Below are positions 1 through 11,372 of a stretch of 64,000 nucleotides of DNA, piece by piece. Numbering within the stretch: the stretch's first letter is position 1; each line of letters starts with the position of its first letter. Made by a program: the position numbers and the translations under genes. Source of the stretch: Gallionella sp. (lineage in GTDB: Bacteria; Pseudomonadota; Gammaproteobacteria; Burkholderiales; Gallionellaceae); NCBI GenBank assembly GCA_028710525.1, contig JAQTTY010000003.1, positions 62,001 to 126,000 of the forward strand. The letters are read 5' to 3'. The notes beneath the pieces were generated by a model, which worked only from the letters and a program-made list of their open reading frames with translations, did no database searches and was not told where the DNA came from.

Positions 1-61
1 GGATCGAACCGCCGACAATCGCCTTGTAAGGGCGGTGCTCTACCAGCTGAGCTAAGCACCC
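1..61 (-). tRNA. tRNA-Val (anticodon UAC), 3' end cut by window edge
   Basis: On the minus strand the sequence reads as a tRNA beginning GGGTGCT, with a normal D arm, an anticodon stem CGCCC/GGGCG-type pairing around the loop CTTACAA (anticodon TAC, valine), and a T arm containing GGTTCGATCC. The acceptor 3' strand lies outside the window, so the gene is partial here. It lies directly downstream of the HU gene, as is common in betaproteobacteria. Confidence 0.9.
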
Positions 62-72
62 GACTAAGTCCG

Positions 73-345
73 CTAGTTTACAGCATCCTTTAAGCCTTTG
101 CCAGCTGTAAATTTGGGAACTTTTGCAGCTTTTATCTTGATAGTTGCACCAGTTTGAGGGTTGCGACCATTGCGTGCTGCGCGCTTGCCAACTTTGAATG
201 TGCCAAAACCTACGAGACTGACAGTATCGCCCTGCTTGAGCGCTTTTTTGATGGTTTCTATCGTCGCATCCAAAGAACGTCCGGCCGCAGCCTTCGAAAT
301 ATCGGCAGATTTCGCAATTGCATCTATCAGATCAGATTTATTCAT
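73..345 (-). CDS. hupB: DNA-binding protein HU
   Basis: Small histone-like nucleoid protein of 90 residues, the usual HU length. It begins [11 protein letters not shown] and carries the signature GFGTF and the beta-arm segment RNPQTG that inserts into the DNA minor groove. The open frame extends further upstream, but this ATG is preceded by a strong GAGGGG ribosome site and gives the canonical N-terminus. It binds DNA non-specifically as a dimer and bends it. It lies downstream of lon in the same orientation but has its own predicted sigma-70 promoter in the 108-bp gap. Confidence 0.96.
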   Translation of the reverse strand: MNKSDLIDAIAKSADISKAAAGRSLDATIETIKKALKQGDTVSLVGFGTFKVGKRAARNGRNPQTGATIKIKAAKVPKFTAGKGLKDAVN

Positions 346-391
346 ACTCAGTCCCCTCTCACGGATTATGCGCAGAAAAACTCTGCACAGC

Positions 392-421
392 TTTATAACA
401 AAGCTATTCAAACTTGGTCAA
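392..421 (-). promoter_or_regulatory. Predicted sigma-70 promoter of the HU gene
   Basis: Minus strand: TTGACC (416-421), an 18-bp spacer, then TATAAA (392-397), about 46 bp upstream of the HU start codon. The match to the consensus boxes is good. It lies wholly between lon and the HU gene, suggesting that HU is expressed independently of lon. Confidence 0.6.
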
Positions 422-453
422 GTATGCACAAGAACAAGCTCAAACAGCACCAA

Positions 454-2874
454 TCAATGTTTAATGGCAGGTGATTCAGAAGTAACTTGAACTTCTGCTG
501 CAATCACTGCAGGCGTTGCAACAACCTCCGGTAGAGGCTCAGGCTTACGCTCCAAAGCCAAGTCGAGTACTTCTTCTATCCACTTGACTGGATGGATGTC
601 CAATTTATTCTTGATATTGTCTGGTATCTCGGCAAGGTCTTTGACGTTCTCTTGAGGAATCAGCACCGTCTTGATACCACCCCGCTGAGCAGCGAGTAGC
701 TTTTCCTTCAACCCACCAATAGGCAGCACCTCACCACGCAAAGTGATCTCACCCGTCATCGCCACATCGGCACGGACTGGAATGCCGGTCAAAGCAGAAA
801 CCATAGCCGTACACATCCCTACACCCGCACTTGGACCATCTTTCGGCGTCGCGCCTTCAGGTAAGTGGATATGCAGATCGGTCTTCTGATAGAACTCTGG
901 ATCTATGCCCAATCGTTTCGCTCGACTGCGCACGACGCTCAAAGCAGCCTGTATCGACTCCTGCATGACGTCGCCCAGCTTACCTGTGGTCGTGGTCTTG
1001 CCTTTACCCGGCAACACTGCAGTCTCTATAGTCAACAACTCACCACCAACCTCAGTCCAAGCCAAGCCAGTGACTTGGCCGATTTGATTGTTCTTTTCAG
1101 CAACACCGTAGGAATAACGTCGTACACCTAGATATTTATCTAAATTGCGTGCAGTGATAGTGACTTTAGTCTCACGGTCCTTCAACAACAATGCCTTGAC
1201 CACCTTGCGGCATATCTTTGAAACCTCACGCTCCAACCCGCGCACACCTGCCTCGCGTACATAGTATCTAACGATGTCACGGAGTGCACTTTCAGTGATA
1301 TTGATCTCTTCCGACTTTAGTCCATTGTTTTTGATAGCTTTTGGCACTAAATAACGAGTAGCGATGTTAATCTTTTCGTCTTCCATATAACTGGAAACGA
1401 AAATAATCTCCATACGATCCAGCAAGGCATCTGGAATATTCAGCGTATTTGCAGTAGCTACGAACATAACATCCGACAAGTCATATTCGACTTCGACGTA
1501 ATGGTCGACAAAAGTACTGTTTTGCTCAGGGTCCAAAACCTCGAGCAAAGCTGAGGCCGGGTCACCGCGCATATCCATCCCCATCTTGTCGACTTCATCG
1601 AGCAAGAATAAAGGGTTCTTAACCGCTACCTTGCTCATATTCTGCAAGATTTTACCTGGCATAGAACCTATATAAGTGCGGCGATGACCTCGTATTTCGG
1701 ACTCATCACGTACGCCACCCAGACTCATACGAACGAACTTACGATTAGTCGCTCGGGCAATAGACTGACCCAACGAGGTCTTACCCACACCAGGAGGTCC
1801 TACCAAGCACAAGATAGGCGCTTTCAATTTATCGACGCGCTGCTGTACCGCTAAATACTCGACGATACGTTCTTTGACTTTATCGAGACCGTAGTGATCC
1901 TCTGCCAATACAGCTTCAGCCTTTTTCAAGTCCGAACTGATTTTGGTCCTTTTCTTCCATGGCAGACCTACCAACACGTCGATAAAGTTCCGTACTACAG
2001 ATGCTTCCGCAGACATCGGCGACATCAAGCGCAGTTTCTTCAGCTCGGCTTCTGCCTTTAGACGCGCCTCTTTAGGCATATGCGCGGCCTTGATCTTCTT
2101 CTCAACCTCTTCAAGATCAGCCCCGTCTTCACCCTCTCCCAACTCTTTCTGGATGGCTTTGACCTGCTCATTCAAGTAGTACTCGCGCTGACTCTTCTCC
2201 ATCTGACGCTTGACGCGACCACGGATACGCTTTTCAACTTGCAGAATATCAATCTCGGCTTCGAGCAAACCTAATAGATGATCAAGACGCTTACGTACAT
2301 CGATAATCTCTAGAACTTCCTGCTTCTGCTCCAACTTCAAAGGAAGGTGGGCTGCGATAGTGTCAGCCAAGCGGCCAGCATCATCGATACCTGCCAATGA
2401 AGTAAGAATCTCAGGGGGGATTTTTTTGTTCAATTTGACATATTGATCGAACTGCGCGATTAAAGCACGGCGCATCGCCTCAGACTCACTATTACCGCCC
2501 TCGTCAGCCTCAACGATACTTACTTGCGCATCGAAGTGACTGCCAGAATCGACCACGCTCAACAGATTGACGCGCTGCGTACCCTCCACTAGGACCTTTA
2601 CAGTGCCGTCAGGCAACTTCAACATCTGCAAGATGTTGGCCATACTGCCTATCGCATACAGATCGTCCGTACTTGGATCATCTTTGGCAGCCGATTTCTG
2701 TGCGACCAACACGATACCTTTGCCAGCATCCATGGCTGCTTCTAGCGCTTTGATAGATTTGGAACGGCCTACAAACAATGGGATGACCATGTGCGGGAAT
2801 ACAACCACATCGCGCAACGGTAGCAGGGAATACAGATTATCAGGGCTGGTAACTGGGGTATCTTGTTCAATCAT
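454..2874 (-). CDS. lon: ATP-dependent protease Lon
   Basis: Serine protease of the AAA+ class that degrades misfolded and short-lived regulatory proteins in the cytoplasm. The 806-residue length is normal for LonA. The N-terminal substrate-binding domain starts at [11 protein letters not shown], a coiled-coil region follows around residues 200-260, the Walker A motif GPPGVGKT lies near residue 357, and the C-terminal protease domain has the catalytic serine in KDGPSAGV near residue 680, with the partner lysine further on. Start ATG at 2874 follows AGAGGT. It is the last gene of the tig-clpP-clpX-lon series and has its own sigma-32 promoter. The C-terminal tail after EVLDLAL is rich in proline and valine and is probably unstructured. 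Confidence 0.97.
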   Translation of the reverse strand: MIEQDTPVTSPDNLYSLLPLRDVVVFPHMVIPLFVGRSKSIKALEAAMDAGKGIVLVAQKSAAKDDPSTDDLYAIGSMANILQMLKLPDGTVKVLVEGTQRVNLLSVVDSGSHFDAQVSIVEADEGGNSESEAMRRALIAQFDQYVKLNKKIPPEILTSLAGIDDAGRLADTIAAHLPLKLEQKQEVLEIIDVRKRLDHLLGLLEAEIDILQVEKRIRGRVKRQMEKSQREYYLNEQVKAIQKELGEGEDGADLEEVEKKIKAAHMPKEARLKAEAELKKLRLMSPMSAEASVVRNFIDVLVGLPWKKRTKISSDLKKAEAVLAEDHYGLDKVKERIVEYLAVQQRVDKLKAPILCLVGPPGVGKTSLGQSIARATNRKFVRMSLGGVRDESEIRGHRRTYIGSMPGKILQNMSKVAVKNPLFLLDEVDKMGMDMRGDPASALLEVLDPEQNSTFVDHYVEVEYDLSDVMFVATANTLNIPDALLDRMEIIFVSSYMEDEKINIATRYLVPKAIKNNGLKSEEINITESALRDIVRYYVREAGVRGLEREVSKICRKVVKALLLKDRETKVTITARNLDKYLGVRRYSYGVAEKNNQIGQVTGLAWTEVGGELLTIETAVLPGKGKTTTTGKLGDVMQESIQAALSVVRSRAKRLGIDPEFYQKTDLHIHLPEGATPKDGPSAGVGMCTAMVSALTGIPVRADVAMTGEITLRGEVLPIGGLKEKLLAAQRGGIKTVLIPQENVKDLAEIPDNIKNKLDIHPVKWIEEVLDLALERKPEPLPEVVATPAVIAAEVQVTSESPAIKH

Positions 2875-2902
2875 GGCGAACCTCTTAATGAATTCAAAGG
2901 TT

Positions 2903-2930
2903 AAATGGGGATGATAGAATAGAATTCAAG
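2903..2930 (-). promoter_or_regulatory. Sigma-32 (heat-shock) promoter of lon
   Basis: Minus strand: CTTGAA (2925-2930), a 14-bp spacer, CCCCATTT (2903-2910), about 30 bp upstream of the lon start codon. This matches the sigma-32 consensus (CTTGAA, 13-15 bp, CCCCATNT) at every defined base, and lon is a classical member of the heat-shock regulon. Confidence 0.85.
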
Positions 2931-2996
2931 CATCCCCGCTGGGACAAGATAATAAAAGAGCGTGTGGCGTAGCTTAAGGTAAAACTTCCAGACTGA

Positions 2997-4247
2997 CTAC
3001 GCCGCTTTATGTTCATCCGAATAGATGATGATAGGTTTGATTTCACCGGTAACGGGTGTCTCATCGAGAACGACCTTGCTGACATTGTCCATGGATGGCA
3101 AATCGAACATCACATCCAGCAAAGATTGCTCCAGTATGGAACGCAGACCTCGGGCTCCGGTCTTACGAGCCAAGGCTTTGCGAGCGATTGCCTGCAAAAC
3201 ACCCGCATGAAACTCGAGTTCCACGTTCTCCATTGCCAACAACTTCTGATATTGCTTAGTCAGCGCGTTCTTGGGTTCGGTCAGGATACGCACCAAAGCA
3301 GCCTCATCCAATTCTTCCAAAGTGGCAACCACTGGTAGACGGCCGACAAACTCAGGGATCAGACCAAACTTTATTAGATCCTCAGGCTCGACATCACGCA
3401 AAGTCTCGCCTGTCTTGCGATTGTCTTTGCTGACGATGTTGGCACCAAAACCAATGCCAGCCTTATCGGAACGATTGCGTATCACTTTCTCTAAACCATC
3501 GAAAGCGCCACCACAGATGAACAGGATATTGGTGGTATCGACTTGCAGGAACTCAGTGTTCGGGTGCTTGCGACCACCCTGAGGAGGAATAGAAGCCTTG
3601 GTACCCTCGATCAACTTGAGCAGTGCTTGCTGCACGCCTTCGCCTGACACATCACGGGTGATAGACGGATTGTCAGACTTGCGTGAAATCTTATCGATCT
3701 CGTCGATATAGATAATGCCGCGCTGCGCCTTCTCCACGTTGTAGTCACAGGCTTGCAACAACTTTTGAATGATGTTCTCTACGTCTTCACCAACGTAACC
3801 CGCCTCGGTCAAGGTGGTCGCATCGGCCATCACGAAAGGCACATCCAGCAAACGCGCCAAAGTCTGAGCCAGCAAAGTCTTACCTGAACCAGTCGGACCG
3901 ACCAACAAGATATTGCTCTTAGAAAGCTCTACGCCATCTTGGCTATCGCTCTTCAAACGCTTGTAATGATTGTAGACAGCGACCGATAAGATACGCTTAG
4001 CTTTCTCCTGCCCGACCACATAGTCATCTAGCGAGACGCTAATTTCTTTGGGCGTGGGTAGTTCGGACTTTTCGGGCTTGATATTGGCGCTTTGCGCCTC
4101 TTCTTTCATTATGTCGTTGCACAGTGCGACGCACTCGTCACAAACGAACACAGAAGGACCGGCAATCAGCTTTTTGACCTCATGCTGACTCTTGCCACAG
4201 AAGGAACAATACAAAAGTTTGTCGCCAGTTTTATTTTCGCCAACCAT
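2997..4247 (-). CDS. clpX: ATP-dependent Clp protease ATP-binding subunit ClpX
   Basis: AAA+ unfoldase that recognises tagged substrates, including ssrA-tagged peptides, and feeds them to ClpP. The N-terminal C4 zinc finger is visible (CSFCGK and CDECVALC, residues 14-42), followed by Walker A GPTGSGKT near residue 115, Walker [10 protein letters not shown] near residue 180 and sensor motifs. The 416-residue length is typical. The start codon follows AAGGTTGAG. It is 37 bp downstream of clpP in the same orientation, so the two are almost certainly co-transcribed. Confidence 0.97.
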   Translation of the reverse strand: MVGENKTGDKLLYCSFCGKSQHEVKKLIAGPSVFVCDECVALCNDIMKEEAQSANIKPEKSELPTPKEISVSLDDYVVGQEKAKRILSVAVYNHYKRLKSDSQDGVELSKSNILLVGPTGSGKTLLAQTLARLLDVPFVMADATTLTEAGYVGEDVENIIQKLLQACDYNVEKAQRGIIYIDEIDKISRKSDNPSITRDVSGEGVQQALLKLIEGTKASIPPQGGRKHPNTEFLQVDTTNILFICGGAFDGLEKVIRNRSDKAGIGFGANIVSKDNRKTGETLRDVEPEDLIKFGLIPEFVGRLPVVATLEELDEAALVRILTEPKNALTKQYQKLLAMENVELEFHAGVLQAIARKALARKTGARGLRSILEQSLLDVMFDLPSMDNVSKVVLDETPVTGEIKPIIIYSDEHKAA

Positions 4248-4284
4248 CTCTCAACCTTTCGTAGAATTATCGGAGAGAAACTGA

Positions 4285-4896
4285 TTAATTACGTTTATCT
4301 AAGACCTGATCAACCAGACCATACGCAACAGCATCTGCGGCACTGAGGAAATTATCGCGATCAGTGTCGTGCTCTATAGTTTCAACCGATTGACCGGTGT
4401 GATGGGCCAACATCTGGTTCAACTTCTGCTTCAAATACAATATCTCACGTGCATGAATCTCGATATCCGAAGCCTGACCACGGAAGCCACCCAAAGGTTG
4501 GTGAATCATAACGCGCGAATTGGGCAGACAGAATCGTTTACCTTTTTCGCCCGCGGTCAACAGGAATGCACCCATACTAGCCGCCTGACCGATACACAAA
4601 GTGCTCACATTGGGCTTGATGAACTGCATGGTATCGTAGATTGCCATACCCGCCGTCACCGAACCACCAGGAGAGTTGATATAGAAATGGATGTCCTTTT
4701 CAGGACTCTCCGATTCCAAGAACAACATCTGCGCCACGATCAAGTTCGCGCTATGATCATTGACCTCGCCCACCAGAAACACCACACGCTCTTTCAACAG
4801 ACGCGAATAGATATCGTAAGCACGCTCACCCCGACCGCTGGTTTCAACCACCATCGGAATCATGCCTATGTTTTTGGTCTCAAAGTCATGCAGCAT
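4285..4896 (-). CDS. clpP: ATP-dependent Clp protease proteolytic subunit ClpP
   Basis: Serine peptidase that forms the double-heptamer barrel of ClpXP/ClpAP. The catalytic triad is visible: Ser107 in GQAASMGAF, His132 in MIHQP and Asp181. At 203 residues it has the normal precursor length, including a short N-terminal propeptide. The start is 2 bp after the stop of tig, which indicates an operon tig-clpP-clpX. Confidence 0.97.
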   Translation of the reverse strand: MLHDFETKNIGMIPMVVETSGRGERAYDIYSRLLKERVVFLVGEVNDHSANLIVAQMLFLESESPEKDIHFYINSPGGSVTAGMAIYDTMQFIKPNVSTLCIGQAASMGAFLLTAGEKGKRFCLPNSRVMIHQPLGGFRGQASDIEIHAREILYLKQKLNQMLAHHTGQSVETIEHDTDRDNFLSAADAVAYGLVDQVLDKRN

Positions 4897-4898
4897 AA

Positions 4899-6200
4899 TT
4901 ATGCATTTCCCATTAATTCGCTAAATACAGCAGCCTTGTTGGTGACTTTAGCTTGACTCATCACCCAAGCAACGACGTTCTCTTCCAATGCCAGATTCTC
5001 GACTTCCTGCATGCGTTTAACATCTGAAGCATACCAACGAATGACTTGCTCTGGCTCATCGAAGCTTTGCGCGTAATCTTTGATCAGCGCCTTGACTTGC
5101 TCAGGCTTGGCCTGCAAATCGTGCTTCTGTACCACTTCAGCCAATATCAGACCCAACTTCACACGCTTAGTCGCCTGCTCTTTAAACAACTCCAAAGGCA
5201 ACTTCATGCCACCAGACTTCATGCCGCGCTGCTCCATATCACGTACGGTCTGTTGCATCAAACTTTGCGACTCCCAATCCACCAAAGATTTAGGCACATC
5301 GAACTGCGTCACTTTGAGCAAGGCGTCCATGGCAACATCTTTGTTGCGCACTTTCAGACGGCGATCCAACTCACGCTGCAAGTTCAGCCTGATCTCAGCA
5401 GTCAACTTAGACACATCACCATCAGCAATACCGACAGACTTGGCAAATTCCGCATCCAACTCAGGCAATTGCGGCGCTTCTACCTTATTCAAGGCGATAG
5501 TGAAGGTTACTTCCTTACCAGCCACATCTTTGCCATGGTAGTCAGCAGGGAAAGTCATATTGAAAGACTTAGTTTCGCCGACCTTCATACCGATGATAGC
5601 CGCCTCAAACTCGGGCAGCATACGGCCTACGCCCAGTTGCACCGGATAGTCCTTAGCTTCACCACCTTGGAAAATCACACCATCCAACTTGCCAGTGAAG
5701 TCTACAACGACTTTATCTTCAGTCTGAGCAGCACGATCGGCCACTACGAATACACTGCGCTGCTTACGCAAGGTCGCAACGGTATTCTCAACATCAGCAT
5801 CACTTAATTCATAAGTAGTACGCTCAATGGATTCACCAGTCATATCACCCAATACCACTTCAGGATAGACCTCAAAAGTAGCGCTATACTCTATGCTCTC
5901 TGCCTTCAGATCGGCAGTCTTGATATCAAATTCTGGATAACCAGCCACTTTGAGATTATTGGTCTGCGCAGCTTCTTCGAAAGAACGCTGCAGAGCCTCG
6001 CCCAAAGCCTCTTGATGAGCTTGCGCGCCATAATATTGCTCGAGAACCTTGTTAGGAATCTTGCCAGGACGGAAACCAGCGATCTTCGCGGTACGTCCGA
6101 TGTTCTTCAAACGAGCGGCGACCTGGCCGACTATGGCTTGTTGAGGGATAGATGCGTTCAGACGGCGCTCTAACGCGCTAACAGTTTCTACGCTGGACAT
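4899..6200 (-). CDS. tig: Trigger factor (ribosome-associated chaperone, peptidyl-prolyl isomerase)
   Basis: Ribosome-bound chaperone that meets nascent chains at the exit tunnel. The N-terminal ribosome-binding domain has the signature GFRPGKIP near residues 43-50, followed by an FKBP-type isomerase domain (about residues 155-245) and a long helical C-terminal chaperone domain. The 433-residue length is typical. Start ATG at 6200 follows AAGGAA. Only 37 bp separate it from the 3' end of tRNA-Leu on the same strand, so it may be read through from the tRNA promoter. Confidence 0.96.
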   Translation of the reverse strand: MSSVETVSALERRLNASIPQQAIVGQVAARLKNIGRTAKIAGFRPGKIPNKVLEQYYGAQAHQEALGEALQRSFEEAAQTNNLKVAGYPEFDIKTADLKAESIEYSATFEVYPEVVLGDMTGESIERTTYELSDADVENTVATLRKQRSVFVVADRAAQTEDKVVVDFTGKLDGVIFQGGEAKDYPVQLGVGRMLPEFEAAIIGMKVGETKSFNMTFPADYHGKDVAGKEVTFTIALNKVEAPQLPELDAEFAKSVGIADGDVSKLTAEIRLNLQRELDRRLKVRNKDVAMDALLKVTQFDVPKSLVDWESQSLMQQTVRDMEQRGMKSGGMKLPLELFKEQATKRVKLGLILAEVVQKHDLQAKPEQVKALIKDYAQSFDEPEQVIRWYASDVKRMQEVENLALEENVVAWVMSQAKVTNKAAVFSELMGNA

Positions 6201-6237
6201 GCTGTAATTCCTTGATATTAATTGATGAATTAGGTGC

Positions 6238-6322
6238 TGGTGCGAAAGGAGAGACTCGAACTCTCACGCCTTGCGGCGCTGGAACCTAAATCCAGTGCGT
6301 CTACCAATTCCGCCACTTTCGC
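6238..6322 (-). tRNA. tRNA-Leu (anticodon UAG)
   Basis: Class II tRNA with a long variable arm. On the minus strand it starts GCGAAAG, has the D-loop GGTAGACG, an anticodon loop containing TAG, the T arm GAGTTCGAGTCTC, and ends CTTTCGCACCA with the CCA encoded in the DNA (6238-6240). It lies directly upstream of tig on the same strand. Confidence 0.94.
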
Positions 6323-6355
6323 ATTGTTCCCAGCTTGGGACGCAAGATTATAACA

Positions 6356-7351
6356 CTATACAACTGCTTTCATACTGACTACGACGCGTCCGCGCAGCTG
6401 ACTTTGCATCAATCTGGGGAAAACCTGCGGTAAATCAGCAAAATGCACTCTTTCAACTACTTTTTCCAATAGCTTGGGGTGTAAATCTGTCGCCAAACGC
6501 TGCCAAACATGCTGACGCTGGTGCATGGGTGTAGCAGCCGAGTCCACGCCCAACAATCGAACGCCGCGCAAAATGAAGGGCAAGACCGTAGTGTGTAACT
6601 CGAAGCCACCGGCATTTCCATAACTAGCGATGCAGCCATCCTGTTGCATAGTGCGGGTCAACCAAGCAAGCGTCTCACCTCCAACTGAATCCATCGCGCC
6701 TGCCCAGAGTGATTTTTCCATAGGCCTACTGCCCATGACCAAATCCTTGCGTGACAATATCTCGTTCGCCCCTAAAGACTTCAGATAATCATGCTCACTC
6801 TCTTTGCCGGTCAATGCTGTTACCTTATAGCCAAGCTGCGCCAACATCTGTATCGCCAAGCTAGATACGCCACCAGTCGCGCCAGTTACGATCACCTTAC
6901 CGTTTTCAGGACGCAGATCGTTTTGTTCCATGCGGTGTATGGCTAATGCTGCGGTATAGCCCGCCGTACCCAATGCCATCGCTTCGAACAAAGACATCCC
7001 TTTGGGCAGATGCACTACCCAGTCTGCAGGAACCCTGACTTTTTCCGCATATCCTCCATCGTGTGCCACCCCCATGTCATAGCCGGTGACCAAGACTTCA
7101 TCCCCCGCCTTGAATCGAGCATCACTGGAGCTAGCCACGACACCTGAGACATCTATCCCGCCTACACACGGAAACCGGCGTATCACTTTGCCAGCTCCTG
7201 TTGCCGCCAAAGCGTCTTTGTAGTTCACACTGGAATAGTGCGTGTCGATCACGACCTCGCCCTGATCCAATTCATCCAAGGCTAGATCGACGAAACGTCC
7301 TGCCGACTTACCGCCCTCTTCGAAGATACGATATGCCTTGAATGTCTGCAT
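6356..7351 (-). CDS. YhdH/AcuI-family medium-chain NADPH-dependent reductase (acrylyl-CoA reductase-like)
   Basis: Zinc-independent medium-chain dehydrogenase/reductase of 331 residues. It has the N-terminal GroES-like part with NYKDALA, then the nucleotide-binding fold with GATGGVSSLA near residue 155, both typical of the YhdH/AcuI group that reduces acrylyl-CoA and related enoyl compounds with NADPH. Its ATG follows the sucB stop codon with no gap, and the ribosome site GGAG lies in the last codons of sucB, so it is translationally coupled to the 2-oxoglutarate dehydrogenase genes. It occupies the place where a dihydrolipoamide dehydrogenase (E3) gene is often found. The substrate is inferred from family only. 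Confidence 0.85.
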   Translation of the reverse strand: MQTFKAYRIFEEGGKSAGRFVDLALDELDQGEVVIDTHYSSVNYKDALAATGAGKVIRRFPCVGGIDVSGVVASSSDARFKAGDEVLVTGYDMGVAHDGGYAEKVRVPADWVVHLPKGMSLFEAMALGTAGYTAALAIHRMEQNDLRPENGKVIVTGATGGVSSLAIQMLAQLGYKVTALTGKESEHDYLKSLGANEILSRKDLVMGSRPMEKSLWAGAMDSVGGETLAWLTRTMQQDGCIASYGNAGGFELHTTVLPFILRGVRLLGVDSAATPMHQRQHVWQRLATDLHPKLLEKVVERVHFADLPQVFPRLMQSQLRGRVVVSMKAVV

Positions 7352-8509
7352 TTACAGCTCCAATAAAACGCGCCCAGGAAACTCCAGCGCTTCTTTGATG
7401 GTAGAGAGGAATTGCACCGCTTCACGACCATCGATGATGCGGTGGTCATACGAAACCGCTAGATAGTTGATGGGGCGTATCACGATCTGACCATTCTCGA
7501 CTACCGCTCTGTCCTTAGTTGCATGGATACCTAAGATGGCAGCCTGCGGAGGATTGATGATAGGCGTGGACAACATAGATCCGAACACCCCGCCATTGGA
7601 AATGGAGAATGTTCCACCCGTCAGCTCTTCCATCGTCAACTTACCCAATTTGGCCCTAGCTCCAAAATCGACAATTTGCTTTTCGATGTCTGCCAAAGAG
7701 AGCTTGTCGGCATCGCGCAGTATGGGCACGACCAAACCACGCTCGCTACCTATCGCGACTCCGATGTCGAAGTAGCCGTGATAGATGATGTCATTGCCAT
7801 CCACAGATGAATTGACGATAGGAAACTTCTGCAAGGCCAACACCGCCGCTTTGACGAAGAAGGAAGAGAAACCCAGCTTTACGCCATGCTTCTTCTCGAA
7901 AGCATCTTTGTAACGATTACGCAGATCGATGATCGGCTGCATATTCACTTCATTGAACGTGGTCAGGATGGCTGCGTTCTGTTGTGATTGCAGCAGACGC
8001 TCGGCGATACGTTGGCGTATGCGTGTCATCGGAACGCGCTGTTCTGGACGATTACCCTGAGGGATAGCGACATGCGGCACTGACTCTGCAACGGCCATGG
8101 GTTGCTGCATCGCCTGCATGACATCTTCCTTGGTGACCAAACCATGACGCCCAGTACCCGACAAGCGTGTGGCATCCACATCTAACTCGTGCGCCAGTTT
8201 GCGTGCTGAAGGTGACACCGCCGCGTGCTGAGCTATCTCTACTGCCGGAGCAGGTGTGGTCGCAATTGCCGAGGTGTCGATCAGGGCGATGAGCTCTTCA
8301 CTGAGTACCTTGGCACCATCGGCTTTTACGATCTTGGTCAATACGCCGGATTTAGATGCAGGCAATTCCAGTACGACTTTATCGGTTTCCACATCAATAA
8401 GATTCTCGCCTTCACTCACTGCATCGCCGACCTTCTTGTGCCAAGTGATGAGCGTGGCCTCGGAAACCGATTCTGAGAGTTGCGGGACTTTGACTTCAAT
8501 GATGCTCAT
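7352..8509 (-). CDS. sucB: Dihydrolipoyllysine succinyltransferase, E2 of 2-oxoglutarate dehydrogenase
   Basis: Core E2 of the 2-oxoglutarate dehydrogenase complex; transfers the succinyl group to CoA. The lipoyl domain carries the modified Lys44 in ETDKVVLE; a peripheral-subunit binding domain lies around residues 100-140 (SPSARKLAHE); the acyltransferase domain ends with YDHRIIDG (catalytic His and Asp). The start used here ([10 protein letters not shown], 385 residues) follows AGGAG, although the frame is open 14 codons further upstream. The start lies 14 bp inside the end of sucA, indicating coupling. Confidence 0.96.
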   Translation of the reverse strand: MSIIEVKVPQLSESVSEATLITWHKKVGDAVSEGENLIDVETDKVVLELPASKSGVLTKIVKADGAKVLSEELIALIDTSAIATTPAPAVEIAQHAAVSPSARKLAHELDVDATRLSGTGRHGLVTKEDVMQAMQQPMAVAESVPHVAIPQGNRPEQRVPMTRIRQRIAERLLQSQQNAAILTTFNEVNMQPIIDLRNRYKDAFEKKHGVKLGFSSFFVKAAVLALQKFPIVNSSVDGNDIIYHGYFDIGVAIGSERGLVVPILRDADKLSLADIEKQIVDFGARAKLGKLTMEELTGGTFSISNGGVFGSMLSTPIINPPQAAILGIHATKDRAVVENGQIVIRPINYLAVSYDHRIIDGREAVQFLSTIKEALEFPGRVLLEL

Positions 8510-11372
8510 GATGTGCTGCTCCTGGATGAGGTTTGATATCGAGATCTTCACGGAACGCCGCTTCGATCACCGCTTTTTGTTGTTCCTGATGGACAGCGAG
8601 ATAGCCAGCTGCTGGTGCCGCAGAAGATGGACGCAACGCATAGTCCAGCCTCATGCCCTTACGCATATGGCGCAAGAAATAATGTTGGATGCGATGCCAT
8701 GCACCTTGATTACCCGGTTCTTCCTGTGCCCATACAAATTCACTGGCATTGGGATAGTCATCCACCTGCTTGATGAATTCCACATGCGGGAAAGGATAGA
8801 GTTGCTCCAACCGGATGATGGCCATGTCGGTGATGCCTTTACTACGTCGTGCCGCTAACAGTTCGTAGTACAACTTTCCGCTGCAGGCGATGATGCGACG
8901 CACATGACGCTTGTCTAGATCATCAACTTCCGCGATCACATTCTGGAATCCGCCCTGAGAGAATTCGCTCAATGGTGATGCGGCATCCTTGCTGCGCAAC
9001 AGGCTCTTAGGCGTAAAAACAATCAGGGGTTTGCGATAGGGACGCAGCATCTGACGACGCAAAAGATGGAACATCTGCGCTGCCGAGGACGGTATACAAA
9101 CTTGGATATTGTGATCAGCGCATAGCTGCAAGTAGCGCTCGATACGACCAGAGGAATGTTCAGCGCCCTGCCCTTCATAACCATGCGGTAGCAACATCAC
9201 CAAACCGCATAAGCGTCCCCACTTCACTTCTCCAGAAGCGATGAACTGATCGATGACGACTTGCGCACCATTGGCGAAATCACCGAACTGCGCTTCCCAC
9301 AACACCAGCGAGTTCGGTCTGGCCGTGGCATAGCCATACTCGAAGCCCAGCACCGCCTCCTCAGAAAGATAGGAGTCTATGACCGTGAAGTTAGCCTGTT
9401 CAGGTGAGAGATGCTGCAGCGGGGTGTAAGCCCCCTCGTGCCAAACGGTACGATTCTGATCATGCCAAGTTGCATGTCGGTGGAAGAAGGTACCGCGCTG
9501 ACTATCCTGGCCGCATAGACGGACTGGATGCCCTTCGGTGAGCAGCGTCGCATAAGCGAGGTTCTCTGCCATACCCCAGTCCAACGACAAATCTCCCTGC
9601 GCCATAGCGGCTCGATCATCTACGATCTTCTGCACACGTGATTGCAACACAAAACCTTCTGGTATAACCGACAGATGGGCAGCAAGCTGCTTCAACTTGG
9701 TCATAGGCACGCCGGTCTGCACCGGCATATCCCAACGGATATCCCCTTTAAACGGAGTCCAGTCGGTGGTGACCTTGTTGCTCTTGGATAACAGCGCTGG
9801 CTCTATGGAGTTGCGACCCTCATCCATCGCCTGACGATAGAGCGCAATCATCTGCTCTGCTTCTTCCGCTTTGATAGTCCCATCTTTAGCAAGTCTCTCC
9901 GCATACACCGCGCGGGTGCCGGGATGCTTGCGTATATAGCGGTACATGAACGGCTGCGTGACCAAAGGCTCATCCTGCTCGTTATGTCCCAACTTACGGA
10001 AGCACACCATATCGATAACTACATCACGATTGAACTGCATACGGTAGTCCAGCGCGATTTCCGTGATCAACATGACCGCATCGGGATCGTCGCCGTTCAC
10101 ATGAAAAATGGGCGCATCGATCATCTTCGCCACATCGCTGCAGTAACTTGAGGAGCGGGTGTCGCGTGAATCAGAAGCGGTGAACCCAATCTGGTTATTG
10201 ATGATGACGTGCACCGTGCCGCCGGTACGGAAACCACGTAACTGAGACATCGCCAGCGTCTCCATCACCACGCCCTGCCCCGCAAAAGATGCATCGCCGT
10301 GTATCAATATAGGTAGAACCTTGGCGCCCGCATGATCTTTGAGACGATGTTGACGGGCACGCACCGAACCTTCCACCACCGGATTGACGATCTCCAGATG
10401 CGAAGGATTAAAGGCCAGCACCACATGCAACTCGCCACCCGGTGTCGCGATATCGGCCGAAAAACCCTGATGGTATTTCACGTCACCAGAAGTTAGATGT
10501 TCAGCGTGTATTCCTTCGAATTCAGCAAACAACATGGATGGCTGCTTGCCCAGTATGTTCACCAGCACATTGAGGCGACCGCGATGCGCCATACCTATGA
10601 CGGCCTCTTCCACGCCCTGCGCGCCACAGCGCTGCAATAGATGATCCAGCAATGGGATGACAGTCTCACCGCCCTCTAATGAGAAGCGTTTCTGCCCCAC
10701 GTATTTGGTGTGTAAATAGCGTTCCAGCGTCTCGGCTGCCGTGATGCGTTCCAATATGCGTTTGCGTTGCGCTACATCATAACCTGCCACTCCACGTACG
10801 CTTTCAAGTCGCTGTTGTATCCATCGCTTCTGAGCTACATCGCTGATATACATATATTCCGCACCTATGCTTTCGCAATAGGTCTGGCGCAACAGTTGAA
10901 GTATCTCGCGCAAGGTCATGCGCGCGCCACCCACTAGCGAACCGGTATCGAAGGTGCAATCCAGATCACTCTCACTCAACTCGTAATAGACGGGGTCGAG
11001 TTCTGCTACTACAGGCTTAACGTGTCTGGCGAGCGGATCCAGATTGGCCACACGAACGCCGAGAAAACGATGGGCATTGATGAGTTGCAAAACCTTGACC
11101 TGCTTGCGCTCCAATTCAGCTTCGGGTGATACCAAATTGACAGCGGCGACTTTGGGCAGCGCCTCAAAAGCACGCTGTATCGGGCTATGCGCCACATCCG
11201 GCGCACCTTTCAATGAGGTCTGCAAATCATTGAAGTACGCATGCCATTCCTGTGGCACGGCAGATTGGTCTTGCAAATACGTCTCGTACAGCGCTTCTAC
11301 GAATGCAGCATTAGCCCCGAACAGCGCCGAGCTAGCACGCATCCTTTGCATCAGATTGTCGGATTGACTCAC
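8496..11372 (-). CDS. sucA: 2-oxoglutarate dehydrogenase E1 component
   Basis: Thiamine-diphosphate enzyme that decarboxylates 2-oxoglutarate in the TCA cycle. The 958-residue length fits E1o. Visible motifs are [11 protein letters not shown] near residue 263, the ThDP-binding segment beginning GDASFAGQG, and the C-terminal EEPGNQGAW signature. The N-terminus contains [13 protein letters not shown], the E2-binding helix typical of bacterial E1o. It starts with GTG, which overlaps the gltA stop codon in the string GTGA, a coupled start. Confidence 0.96.
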   Translation of the reverse strand: MSQSDNLMQRMRASSALFGANAAFVEALYETYLQDQSAVPQEWHAYFNDLQTSLKGAPDVAHSPIQRAFEALPKVAAVNLVSPEAELERKQVKVLQLINAHRFLGVRVANLDPLARHVKPVVAELDPVYYELSESDLDCTFDTGSLVGGARMTLREILQLLRQTYCESIGAEYMYISDVAQKRWIQQRLESVRGVAGYDVAQRKRILERITAAETLERYLHTKYVGQKRFSLEGGETVIPLLDHLLQRCGAQGVEEAVIGMAHRGRLNVLVNILGKQPSMLFAEFEGIHAEHLTSGDVKYHQGFSADIATPGGELHVVLAFNPSHLEIVNPVVEGSVRARQHRLKDHAGAKVLPILIHGDASFAGQGVVMETLAMSQLRGFRTGGTVHVIINNQIGFTASDSRDTRSSSYCSDVAKMIDAPIFHVNGDDPDAVMLITEIALDYRMQFNRDVVIDMVCFRKLGHNEQDEPLVTQPFMYRYIRKHPGTRAVYAERLAKDGTIKAEEAEQMIALYRQAMDEGRNSIEPALLSKSNKVTTDWTPFKGDIRWDMPVQTGVPMTKLKQLAAHLSVIPEGFVLQSRVQKIVDDRAAMAQGDLSLDWGMAENLAYATLLTEGHPVRLCGQDSQRGTFFHRHATWHDQNRTVWHEGAYTPLQHLSPEQANFTVIDSYLSEEAVLGFEYGYATARPNSLVLWEAQFGDFANGAQVVIDQFIASGEVKWGRLCGLVMLLPHGYEGQGAEHSSGRIERYLQLCADHNIQVCIPSSAAQMFHLLRRQMLRPYRKPLIVFTPKSLLRSKDAASPLSEFSQGGFQNVIAEVDDLDKRHVRRIIACSGKLYYELLAARRSKGITDMAIIRLEQLYPFPHVEFIKQVDDYPNASEFVWAQEEPGNQGAWHRIQHYFLRHMRKGMRLDYALRPSSAAPAAGYLAVHQEQQKAVIEAAFREDLDIKPHPGAAHHEHH

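Noticed and set aside
5046..5807. 253-codon open frame on the plus strand inside tig
   Set aside because: Antisense shadow of a well-supported gene with no start signals; the same applies to other long antisense frames in lon, sucA, sdhA, cphA and cphA'.
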